NCBI RefSeq assembly: GCF_000276665.1
Contig: NW_004955446.1
Span: 15,056,830-15,120,829, forward strand
Reading direction: 5' to 3'
Origin: Chinchilla lanigera
Taxonomy: Eukaryota > Chordata > Mammalia > Rodentia > Chinchillidae
Length of the DNA stretch: 64,000 nucleotides
The position numbers and the translations under genes were made by a program. The notes below the pieces were generated by a model. It did not search any database, was not told the DNA's origin, and saw only the letters and a list, made by a program, of their open reading frames with translations. Below are positions 47,456 to 57,926 of the stretch, piece by piece; position 1 is the first letter of the stretch, and each line of letters begins with the position of its first letter.

Positions 47456-48240
47456 ACAAAGGAAAGAAACTGTCCAGTTCAAGTTGTGTTTCTGTTGTCA
47501 CTGGTAGACAAAATGGGCATACAGAGCCCAGATCCGGGTTAATAAATTCCCAAAAGCCAGCTGTAGCTTTATAACAGCATTGTGGATAATTCCAGAGAGC
47601 CTGCACCTTTAGTTCCTCTGATGTTCAGGCTGGTTTCTGGCCATGACTGGAACCATCCCTGTTCAGCCTACAGCAGTTTGTGTACCTCCTGCGGGCTTCA
47701 GTGTGGCTCCCTGCTGGCTCAGACTCTATGCCTGTCTTCTCACCAACTTGAACTCATCTCCCTGACCCTGATACTAGGAGTAGATAAAAGTACACAGCAG
47801 TTGCTCTGAGCTCTGAGCTCGGTTGTCCCCTCTCCAAAGTTCTTCCTGGCAAATTGCCCTCTCCTAGGGCATATCTGAACCAGAAAAACTCACCAGCCAC
47901 TGCAGTCCACTGTGTCCACTGCTCTGCTCCACATGTGCATTTCATGTGGAAGCCTCTGTGATCACCTGTAGTCACTGGGAGTGTGCAAGTTTGAACTGTT
48001 CCTCCCATGCAATGAGTCTGGGATCAGGGAAAAGAAAATGCTGCATACTGCCTCCTCCTTCTTAGTTGAAGACTCTGTCTTTGCTTTCCCCACAGGCTTC
48101 AATTCTTACTTCAGATCCTTCCTAGTTCTTGGTGACCTGCTTCCCTCCTTCTCATGTTGCTGTTTTTTGTACCTGTAGACCAAATCTTACACAGACTGTT
48201 CCTCTGCTGGTCACCACTCTAACATCTTCCCAGAAGTCTA
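46774..48240 (-). promoter_or_regulatory. Presumed L1 5'UTR of the inserted element
   Basis: This is the region 5' of ORF1 in the minus-strand L1. The part from about 47460 to 48240 is clearly GC-richer than the surroundings, as L1 5'UTRs often are, and would contain the internal promoter. No conserved promoter motif was identified, so the role is inferred from position. The overlapping frames (47582, 47754, 47981) show no protein similarity. Confidence 0.5.
47284..47455. repeat. (GAAA)n / (GA)n purine microsatellite
   Basis: About 170 bp of almost pure purine on the plus strand, mostly GAAA units with a central GAGA block at about 47365-47406. The long Lys/Glu-rich, Leu/Ser/Phe-rich frames over it on both strands are low-complexity artefacts. 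Confidence 0.97.
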
Positions 48241-48520
48241 TCAACTACTCTTCTGATAGGGACTAATATCTACAAATACAAAAAATTAAAAATATTACTC
48301 TCTTAAAACAAATGACACAAACAAAAACAGGCAAATGTATGACATTTTTCCAAAGAAGTACAAATGACCAAAAAATACAAGAAAAAATGTTCATCATGGT
48401 TAGCCATATATATCAAAACAACTCCAGGATTCAGTCTTACTCTAATCAGAATGGCTATTTTCAAGAACACACAAAGCACTAACTGCTTACCAGGATGCCA
48501 GGAAAAAGAATATATTTGCA
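48241..48520 (+). mobile_element. Old L1 ORF2 fragment, right half of the split copy
   Basis: Continues the element at 43005-43312: gggactaatatctacaaata, acaggcaaatgtatgacatt, gaaaaaatgttcatcatggt, actctaatcagaatggctat. In L1 coordinates it follows directly on the left half. It fades out at about 48520. Confidence 0.85.
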
Positions 48521-51500
48521 ATGAATTTTTCTTAAAAATTTGAATAAGGTTTTAGTTTTTGCTTTTATTGGCAACTATTAAATAGTTACCTACCTTTGGC
48601 AACTATTAAATAGTTTTGTATCCAAAACTATTTCTTTCATTCATTTGTATTTAGAGTTTACTAACCCTAATTATGATATACCAGTGAAAATTAATCAGAT
48701 AAAGTCTATCTTCATACCAAATTTGCATTCTATATCTTAGATAACAGGTATGACTATAATAACCACATGAACATCCAGTGAAAAACATTCTATGTGGAGA
48801 GCAAAAGGACAAGCTGCGGTCCTGTAGTATAGTGTACATGGATTACAGCCAAATCAGTGTCATGAAGCAGGAAAGAAAGGGTGAGTTAGAGGAAGTGGAG
48901 GGAAAGAGCTCAATAGGTAAAGTTTACAAAGGGTTGAAGCTTTATTCTGAGAGCAATTAGAATAATGGCAAGGTTTAAAAAGGAGACTGAGATACTCTAA
49001 ATTACCTTTGAAATGGTAAATCTTCTTGTCAGATTGAGAAAATTTTGGTGTGAGGAAAAAGGACAGAAGGGTATGATTTAGGATTTTAATGTAAACCTCC
49101 AGGAAAGAAATAATGGTACTTTGGATCAGTTTGGAAATCATGATAGTATTGTGAATTGCTCCTTATTTGATTGGGTTTTGGTGTTTGGAGGGTCTAATAT
49201 GATATGGAATATATAAAGAATATTTCTTTGTATATTCTATATGGTATAGAATATATAAAGAACATTGTGGGTGCTTTCATTTTAGAAACAATCACTTGAG
49301 AGACGCAGGATGCACTTCAGAGGGATGTTGTTTGCCGAGCTTCCCTAAGACCTGGCGTGCAATCTCCAGCATGGCATAAACAAATAAATAAAGATAAGTA
49401 TTTCATAGTATTTGACTTTTTCTCAGAATAGTTTTTCTTGGATGGCTGTATAAAGTTTTGAAAGGAATGCGGTGTTGACTGGGGAGGGAATGCAGAGACA
49501 GAGAAAGATCAGAAGTTTAATGCTTTCTGGATCAGTGCTCTGAAACTCCTTATCAACTTCAAATCACTTTGCGCTTTAGGAAAAAACTAAAATTTCTTAG
49601 AATGAAGATATTCTTCCACTTAAAATGGCTTTTTAGTACCAGCAGACAAAAATAAATCAATCTCTAGTTACAGCAATTTGAAGTCTTTGAATTTTTCAAA
49701 GAGAAACAAATGTTCTGTGAGTGATACTTCCATCTTAGCTATCATTCAGCACAGTTCACTTTAATGATGTTCTATCCAGAGAATCACCATCAGTTTTTTG
49801 ACTCTTTTGGCTTAGAAGTTACTCAGTTATTTCTAGAAAATTATTTAACTTATCAAGTGATCATTCAAGAACTGATATGTTCCTTATTTTAGAATCATGT
49901 GTTAAAGGTGTTGTTCTCCAAATATTCTAAGTTTTCACTTAGATATTACAACTCAAAGCTATACCAAGTCTATCATAGACTACATAATACTTAGTATAGA
50001 CTAGAATCAATCTATTCTAGGTTTCTAATATGTTCTGTATATGGGGAAGCATAAAAGGTTAAATGGTTCTAATGTAAGATGGAGATGATATATACAATTT
50101 CTCACTGAAACTCTTTGTACAAAACTTATCATTCTAACACAGCCCATTATAAAAATACATGGCTATTTTGAAAAATAACTGTGTAAAATGAAATATATTA
50201 GTTTGATATTAATTTTCATTTGGACCACAGGCAAAATTTCAATTGTAAGCAGAACGTGGTTTAAACATCTGCAGACTCATGCACTATTAGGACTGACATC
50301 AACTTTTTAATAGAGCAGGTTTCATCATATAACATTGCCTATCACATGAACATCGTAATCACAAGAATAATCACATGAATAACCTAAAGAACAATTTAAA
50401 AATATGGCACCAGAACTGAAAATACTGCTAGGGTTGCTGTTACTCTTATACAAAAGGAACAAAACAAGGAAAGTACAAATCAGGTAGAACCTTTACAAAT
50501 ATGAAGTTTTTGAAGAGTAATCCCATTATTTAGTATGTCTATGAAAGACAGACTGGTAAAATGGGAGAAAGTAGATTTTTAGTTTCACTTGCTTTGTAAC
50601 ACTAATACATGCAAACTATTCTAATTTATATGGCATACTTTACAAAGTAATTCAGTTTTTAAAATAGCTGATACACTTTCTAGTTATATCAAAGTTAAGT
50701 TAATGTCTCCAAATTTCTCTGGAAGTGTGTAGAAGGATATACTAATTAGTCCTTATCATTAGTTTATTATTACCTTCTCAAGTCTTTAACATTATTTAGA
50801 GTAAATATTTCAGGCTGCTTCATCATATTCAGACACTGTGCCTATAAGAAAATGTGTCCAAATATACTAGACACAAAAGGTAGTTATGTTTCATGTTTAT
50901 ATTTTTATGCTACTAATTCAGGAGGATACTGTGCTCAGACAGTTAACCCATGAGAATGAAACACTGTAAATTTGAAAACTACACCCCTAGTTTTACTACC
51001 GTTCCAGTTTCTTGGCTTCTAAATGAGGTAAGTATTTATGGTGTAGTATCAGTGTATGGATGCCTTAAATTCCTAACCATTCTTTAGGGTATCAGAGGTT
51101 CAATGGTGAAAATGTAAGATGGTATTTTTCAAATTTTAAATTAATAGTAAGTTGATTGATGCTAGTAGGCATGATCTTACAAAGTGTGTATTCTGAGTCT
51201 AAAATATTTAAGGTCTGCTTTGTGAGAGGTTACTCTGTACAATACTCTTGTATCACATAAAAAAAGTCCCTTGACCCTTTTCAACATAGCAGTCAAGTCT
51301 GTGAAGACGAAGTTCTTTGGACTCAAGGGTAATTAATTTATCTTTGTTTTATAATTCTTTAGGTAAATATTTTTGCCAGTCTACATAATCTCCTTAACTT
51401 CTTGCAGACTTCAATATTAGAGGTGCAGCGATATTGGTGCCAAGTCACCCACTCTATGATTTCATGGTTTCTCAGATGTCAATGTTCTTGTCACGTTTAA

Positions 51501-51546
51501 AGATGAAATGAATTTTTTAAAAATCTAGTGTCCTCATACTCTTATT
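48521..51546. other. Mostly unrecognised DNA; old ID-like remnant at 49310-49395
   Basis: The only repeat suspected is a degenerate forward ID near 49310-49395 (ggatgcacttcagagggatg, ctaagacctggcgtgc, aatctccagcatggc, then an AAAT tail). Short local structures are a 28-bp-period duplication (48570-48615) and a hairpin (49202-49242). No gene is supported. Confidence 0.42.
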
Positions 51547-51564
51547 ACAAAATACATGATTTCA

Positions 51565-52349
51565 GCCATACAGTTATCGCAGCTATTCATATATATATTT
51601 ATATTTTGCATTCCTTCTTTTTTTTCTTCTTTCCCTCATCTCAGTCGTTCCTTCCTTTGAGCAATTTCTTTCTCTTTCATATCATCTATTGTACGGTTTG
51701 AATTTTACCTAGTCTTTCAGGTTCGTACACCAAAGAGACAATATGATGTTTCCCCATCTGGGTCCGATTTATTTCACTTATGAATATGGTCTCTAGTTGC
51801 ATCCATTTACCTACCTATAAAAGCCTTGAGATTATCTTTTTAAATAGCTGAGTAATACTGCATTGTATAAAACATAACATCTTTTTTATCCATTCCTTAG
51901 TGCTGATGTCTGATGGTATATTGAAATGAACAGTTAATGATTACAATTTTTTATGTTCTGATCGACTGTGCATGCTTGTCTGGTGGTCTGAGCAACTGAT
52001 TTGAAGGTAATGATATGTAATGGAATTACAGTGGTGAACTCCTACCATCTTGTCTAGTGAAACTCTGTATTATCTCTACTGTTTTATCGAAGAATTCTTT
52101 TCTTATTCCTTATAATGGTTTGAACAATCTTTCATTTTTACATCTGGTAACCTGAGCAATGTAGTTGAGGATAGCAATATGTAATGTAACAACCACTGTT
52201 GATTCATATTATTTTGTCTTGATACTGTATCACTTTGAATGTTCTTGCTTTGAGTTGTTTATGTTTGTGACACTGGTATGCTGCTACTGTTCTATTTGTT
52301 TGTTTGTTTCTCATTTACTACTCTCTTAAATAAAATAAAATAAAATAAA
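51565..52349 (+). mobile_element. 5'-inverted (twin-primed) L1 3' fragment with 18-bp TSD
   Basis: It is bracketed by ACAAAATACATGATTTCA (51547-51564) and ACAAAATATATGATTTCA (52350-52367). The left part (51565 to about 51897) is reversed: TA-rich block, pyrimidine tract, then late L1 ORF2 running backwards. The right part (about 51898-52349) is forward 3'UTR with two units of about 160 bp (ctgtat markers at 52070 and 52230) ending in a (TAAAA)n tail. An inverted 5' part followed by a forward 3' part and tail is the structure that twin priming produces. Confidence 0.87.
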
Positions 52350-53154
52350 ACAAAATATATGATTTCACCCAAAGTTTTCCAAGGGAAATTATTTTATGTT
52401 TTCATCCTTTAATTGACAGATAACTGTATGTCATGATGCGGAGTGTAATGCTTTGATGCACATATACATTTTGTATTGATGAATTCTGGATACTTAAGGT
52501 ATCCATCATCTCAAATATTTATTATTTACCTGTGAGAAGAACTTTCAAAAGTTTTTCTTCTACTTTAAAATGAATAATACAAGATTGTTATTTATATTAG
52601 CCCTCTGTGCACTCATTAGTCAAACTCTCTCTGTGCTCTTCACTCTCCTATCTTCCCTGGCTTCTATTCTGTATCTGTGTGATGTCAGCGTTTTAGGTTT
52701 CACATAAGAATGAAATCAGGAAGCATGTATTTTTCTGTGCTGGCTGATCTACTTAGCATTGATGCCCACTTCCATCATGCTGCTCTCAGTGACAGGATTT
52801 CATCCTTTTTCTGGTTGAAGAGTATTCCATTTTGCATATGTACCACAGTTTCCTTTCCATTAATCTTTTGATAGCCAGCTTACTTGGTTCTAAATCATGG
52901 CTATTGTAAGTAGGGAGTGCAATTATCTTTTCATTTACTGATTTTATGTACTTTGGATATATACCAAGTTGTAGAATTTATTAGGTCATATTGTAGTTCT
53001 ATTTCTAAATTTTTTGGAAATCCCCCCATAATATTTTGCATAATGGCTAGAATAATTTACCTTTTTTCTAGTATTCCAAAAGGGTTTGCCATTTTTGTCT
53101 TTTTGGTAATATCTTGCTATGTCCCCCTCATGTAGCAATAAGTAGAGCTTTTTA

Positions 53155-53467
53155 GAGGTGGCTAGATCTAGGGTGTGTGATGCTGGGATTGATTCATAGT
53201 ACCATGCTAGAATTAAAGGTGTGAGTGCTACCTGTCCTAAGGGTGGTAATGTGAATAAAATATAAGGACAGAAAGAGGGTTGCTAGTGTCTTGATGTGCT
53301 GTCTTCTCCCTGCCTGATCTCCGATGCCCCTCTGCTGTACCACTCTGCCCTGGAGCCAGCCAACAATGAACTGAAAATTTTACAAACTGTGAGCTGAATA
53401 AACCTTTCCTCCTTTAACTTTGGGTGCTGGGTATTTTTGTTTCAGCAATGAGAAAATAACTAAGACA
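53155..53467 (+). mobile_element. MaLR-like solo LTR, forward
   Basis: Same family as 9643-10005: aaaggtgtgagtgctacct, ctctgccctggagccagcc, aactgtgagctgaataaacc, tttgggtgctgggtattttt, ending gaaaataactaagaca. The 5' end is diverged, so the start is approximate. L1 resumes directly after it. Confidence 0.78.
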
Positions 53468-53636
53468 GAGATTCTGTGGTAAGGTAGTATCTCATTGTGG
53501 TGTTGATTGGCATTGCCCTCATTACTAGTGATGTCGACATTTTTTTCATATATTTGTTCTTTTGAAATATGTTATACAAATCATTTGCCCAGAGTTAAAT
53601 TGTATGATTTATTTCATGCTTTTAAGTTGAGCTCTG

Positions 53637-54005
53637 TGTTTGTTACTTTTCTCTCATTGCTGAGACAAAATAACCAACACTCAAAGCTAAGGGAGGAAAG
53701 GTTTATTTAGCTCACAGTTTGTGGAGGTTTCAGTCCTCAATCAACTGGCTCCAAGGCAGGGTGGCATGGCACAGGGGCAACAGTTCAAGGAGGCAGAAGA
53801 CAGCAAAAGGTGGGAGAATAAGCTTCTTTTCCTCCCTTATGTTGTAAGCAGGCTACCCACCCGCAGGGAGAGTGCAGCACTCACACTGTCTCCATGCCTT
53901 CCTTTTGCACAGGATGAGTATGTTAACAAAGTGAGGATCCTGGCCCTTGCTGAGTCACTTAAACTTCTAAACTACCCAAATTGACACACTGTATCAGCCA
54001 TTACA
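53637..54005 (-). mobile_element. MaLR-like solo LTR, reverse
   Basis: Reverse-complement counterpart of the same LTR type: TGTTTGTTACTTTTCTCTCA, tgctgagacaaaataacc, gaggaaaggtttatttagct, acagtttgtggaggtttcag, ctggctccaaggcagg, ending ...cagccattaca. It begins TG and ends CA. No clear TSD. The 87-codon frame inside it (53721-53984) is antisense LTR. Confidence 0.82.
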
Positions 54006-54423
54006 AGATCCTTATGTAATTTAGATATTAATTTCTCCTTAGATCAAGTGATTGAACACATTTTTCCCATTGTGCAAGTTATCCTTCACTTTACTTATCA
54101 CTTTCTTTGCTTTGCATAAACATTTTGGTATCGTGTAATCCTGTCTGTCTATCTTTTCCCTTGTTGTCTTTTCTTTATGCTTTTACCCAAAATTTTTTTC
54201 TCAAATTAATGTAATATTTATCCTATGCTTTCCCCTACTAGTTCTATAGTTTTTCATTTTTCATTTATGTCTAATTCATTTTGAGTTTATTGTATATGAT
54301 AAGAGAAAGAGCTCTAGTCTCCTTCTTCTACAGGTGGACATATGGTTTCTCAATATTTTTTATTGAAGACATCATGTATATGTTCTTGGCACATTTTTGA
54401 AAATCAATTGTTTGTAATTACAG

Positions 54424-55110
54424 ACAGTCCTAGTTAAGAAATTAGGCAAGAGAATCAAACAGAAGGGAATCCAACTTAAAAACAAAGAAGTCAAACTGTC
54501 CCATTTGCAGATACTATAAATATATACATAGCAAAATTTGAAGTCTCAAGCAATTTTTTAGAATTAAGTGAATTTAGTAGAGGTGTAGCATGCAAAATCA
54601 GCATGCAAAATTAGTAACATTCATTTACATCAATAATAAACTGTGTTAAAAAAAGGAAAGAAAAGCAATTTACAATCGATACACAAAACACCTAGAAACA
54701 TATTTATCCAGTGGTATGGAAGACCTCTATAAAGAAAATTATGAAACATTGAAGAAAAAGTCAAAGAATACACAAATAAATAAAAAAGCATTCCATATTG
54801 AAGAATTGAAAGAAAATTGTTAGAAACATCTATAACACCTAAGTTTATTCACACATTTAAGGAAATTTTTATGAAAATACCCAAGTAATACATCACTGAA
54901 ATAGGAAAAAATATCTTGTGGCACAATGAATGATTCTAAAGTGTAAAAGTAGAGAATTAAAAAAAGAGATGAGAACTTTATACTACTCAACTTCAAAGCA
55001 TATTACAAAGCTATAGTAGCCTAAACAGCATGTTACTGGTAGAAGAAACAAATAGAAATGAGCGAGGACCCAGAAGTAAATCCACATTTACAAATGCATA
55101 ATTGTGTATA
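54424..55110 (+). mobile_element. L1 ORF2 RT-region segment (plus strand), inverted half of the copy at 52.4-54.4 kb
   Basis: Forward L1: gcaagagaatcaaacagaag, gaagtcaaactgtcccattt, acatcaataataaactgtg, gaagacctctataaagaaaa, tcaaagcatattacaaagct, aggacccagaagtaaatcc. Its right end lies, in L1 coordinates, next to the point where the minus-strand part at 54423 begins, so both pieces are one insertion with an inverted 5' segment. Frames are broken. Confidence 0.8.
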
Positions 55111-55112
55111 CC

Positions 55113-55190
55113 TTTTATCTACAGTGTTCTCTTTTACCTCCAACATGTGATTTTTTATCTACAATATTCTCTATTACCTTCAACATGTGA
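55113..55190 (+). repeat. 40-bp tandem duplication
   Basis: TTTTATCTACAGTGTTCTCT at 55113 and TTTTATCTACAATATTCTCT at 55153 begin two imperfect copies, each ending in caacatgtga. Confidence 0.85.
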
Positions 55191-57794
55191 TTTTTAAGTA
55201 GGTCATAACTAGAGGCAGAGATTCTAACATTTCTCTACATAGGTTAAATTTTCCCCTTTTTGATACAATGGACATCAGAGATGGTCTTCTTCCACTCCCT
55301 TTTGTGAACACAGACTCTGAACTTCATTTCAATTATCCATTTTCTCAACCCTAACTAGTATTTTTAATGCTTCTCTATGTCTTAATGAGCAAAAACCACA
55401 TTTCACAGATACCATCAGTTGTTCTGTTGAGATAATTCTCATTAGATACATAAAGAAAAAGGCGTATGCATTTAATTTGATTCTTGGATTAAAGCACACT
55501 GTGATGCACTTGTAGATTTGTTGCCCAATTCCCCTTCATTGTGCCATGAACACAGGAAGAAGTTTCAGTCCCAGCAGCAGATAAATACTTTGAATAAAAT
55601 GAGATTCCATCCGGTACAACCTGCACTCAAGGGACTGAAATACCTCACCAACGGGCTGAAAAAAATTTTTTCTTATCTAATTCACTATAACTCTGAAAGA
55701 TGATTTTATTTTCAGGTTTAATGTCTCTCCCAAATTTACTGGAATTAAGCAAGGCTGCTAGTGGACCTGTATTATAATTTGACATCTCTCTGTATCCAAC
55801 TCTATCTATACAATTATAGTTATAGTTACAATACATGACAAAGCCCAAGTTACTGGTGGTAGTAAACAAAAGGTATACCCAAAGTAGTCAGTATAATATT
55901 CAAGTTTGACATATAGAAATGAACTATAACAGGCATCTCTGTAGACATAAACTTGTATTGGAAGAGCTACCCAGCCAGATACATGTCCAAATGTCATACC
56001 CAACACTAGTAAAGTGAGGATAGAGTATGATACATTATCTTTGCAAGGCTGTCTTATGATATAAGTTGCATCCTCAGAAGTGACCTATTTCAACTTTACT
56101 ACTATCTGCTACTAACAGATCTTTAGTATTTTACAGTCTTATAGTGATAAATTAGCATGCAAGGGCTTTTCCTTTCCAGGTTTCTATGGTAACCCTTGTA
56201 CCACACACTCATTAGACAGAAGTTCTGTTTAATTGATCTACTAATGTATTGCTTAATAGTAACTGTTAAGCAATCTTTTGTTTCCAGGTCATATTTAGGG
56301 TTCACATATTTGCATAAAAGCATTTCGTTAGCTGAAACCAATCATTACTAGTAATTTTCTTTCTTTAATTTAAAATAACTAAGCCCTCATTGAGGTTTTC
56401 TGAATAGCAAATATTTATATCTTGGAGAATGGGCTTTCTGTATGAGCTTGGCTTGCTTTGTTTCTGTGAGCAGCAAGAAAATTACAGAGTTCGAAAATGT
56501 TAATCAGTGAAGACAAAAAGAAGGTGTCTTTTTCTCCAGTTGACATGCAAATTTACAGTGACGTTAACTACAGGCCATATCCAATATTTGATGACAAAGT
56601 TGTAATGGATAGATATAATTTAGAATGCATAATAGTTATCCACTGCATAACTTTCACTAATTAGAATTTTCATATGTTCCATACACTGCAATTGAGAGAC
56701 TTTAAATTGAAAGCTTTTCAAGCTTACCTAAAAATCCAAGCTTAAAACCACACTTGTCATAAGGTTAAAATTAGCCTAGAAATTAACACTAATAAGAATA
56801 ATAATTCTGCAATGTAACTGAGAGTATATAGCAAAGTAGCATTTATTGAATATGAATTGAAATATATCACCAAGTTTAATCTGAACAAGAGAATGGAAAA
56901 TTTAAAACATGTTAAGCCCCTCTATCATCAGGAACATTATTTCTGGTTTGAATGTACAAAGTATGTCTTCAAGAAAATTTAAATCTTCTTTTGAAATCTA
57001 TTAATTAGAGATATACAACATGCCTATAGGCAGTGAGTATTAATTACTTTATGAAGCCAAGAATTCCATACATACAACATAGACATGCTAGCTCCCATTT
57101 GATTAAAAAATTCATGAAGCAAGCGTTTGAGTGCCTCTGATGAGCAGCGCAGGAGCTGGGCAGTGTGACACAATGCACCGTCCAGCAGCGTTATGCTGGG
57201 TAACTTAGAACTTTGTTTCATACTGGGTTTTTTATTGCAAACTATTTTCTTCCTTTGTAGTCTCCACATAGTGTAATGTTTACTTTTTCTAAAAAAGAAA
57301 AGACACCATGATTGCTAATGTGTTTGTAGGAGGTCTTATTCTTCCAGAGATCTCACTACACGTGAGGAATCTTACCTGTTCTATATATATTGTATATATC
57401 ACATAATTTTATGGCTTTATTCTCTATTATATAGTTTTTACTGTAGTTTATTCTGGTAACTGTTTTATACCATACATCAAAGGTTTCATCTGTAAGTAAT
57501 CATATATTTATTATTTGTTAATATAGAAGTAATTAGTAAAAAGCAATTATCTACATATATTATAGTGTATATTAAATGTACATGCATAGGAAAAAGAGGC
57601 AGCCTATTAAATCATAATTTATAAAAAGAAAGGGCATAGCAGAACATTATAGAATGTAAAAACATATGATGATAAAGGTGTGTTGTACATACATGAACTC
57701 CCCAAGATGAATGAAATAATTATGTACAGCAAACATGTAACAATAAATTTAAATATAAATATATGATTTTCAAATGACAGCATATCAATGTGTA
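55191..57794. other. Unrecognised DNA
   Basis: No repeat or gene could be named. The segment around 57120-57200 is GC-richer with several CpGs (gcgcaggagctgggcag, caccgtccagcagcg) and stands out, but has no known signature. Confidence 0.4.
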
Positions 57795-57804
57795 TTATTT
57801 TATT

Positions 57805-57916
57805 GTATAAAACTATATATTTTTTTTTTTTGGTTTTTCTCCGGTACCGGGAACCAAACTCATGACCTTGCGCTTGCCAGGCAAGTGCTTTGCCGCTGAG
57901 CTAAATCCCCAGCCCC
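57805..57916 (-). repeat. ID SINE (minus strand), young copy
   Basis: Reversed ID with T-rich tail (57821-57831), tttctCCGGTACCGGgaacc, cttgcgcttgccaggcaa, gccgctgagctaaatcccc, agcccc. Probable 10-bp duplication TTATTTTATT at 57795-57804 and 57917-57926. It is almost the same sequence as the copy at 2212-2319. Confidence 0.9.
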
Positions 57917-57926
57917 TTATTTTATT

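Larger units (their letters stand above)
43313..48240 (-). mobile_element. L1 LINE (minus strand) inserted into an older L1; lacks its 3' end
   Basis: On the minus strand, from right to left, there is a long 5'UTR-like region (48240 to about 46050, minus the nested insertion), ORF1 (about 46034-45130, seen in three broken frames; the frame at 45150-45431 reads like the ORF1p C-terminal domain) and ORF2 endonuclease plus the start of RT (about 45100-43313; the frame at 43213-43713 reads ORF2 RT sequence such as LPNSFLEANIALIP). It ends abruptly at 43313 inside the RT region with no 3'UTR and no T run. The element is frame-broken and inactive. It is bounded by a 15-bp TSD with one mismatch. Confidence 0.8.
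52368..54423 (-). mobile_element. L1 LINE 3' half (minus strand), interrupted by two LTRs
   Basis: On the minus strand this is late ORF2 and an L1MA-like 3'UTR. Plus-strand landmarks: tttaattgacagataactg at 52409, aggtatccatcatctcaaat at 52498, gagtattccattttgcatat at 52820, ctcattgtggtgttgattgg at 53491, tctaattcattttgagttta at 54271, gaaaatcaattgtttg at 54400. LTRs at about 53155-53467 and 53637-54005 interrupt it. It continues, in inverted orientation, into the sense segment at 54424. Confidence 0.85.

Noticed and set aside
47232..47606. 124-codon minus-strand frame and overlapping frames with Ser/Phe/Leu or Lys/Glu repeats
   Set aside because: They are translations of the (GAAA)n microsatellite.
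53721..53984. 87-codon frame with balanced amino-acid composition
   Set aside because: It coincides with the reversed MaLR-like LTR.
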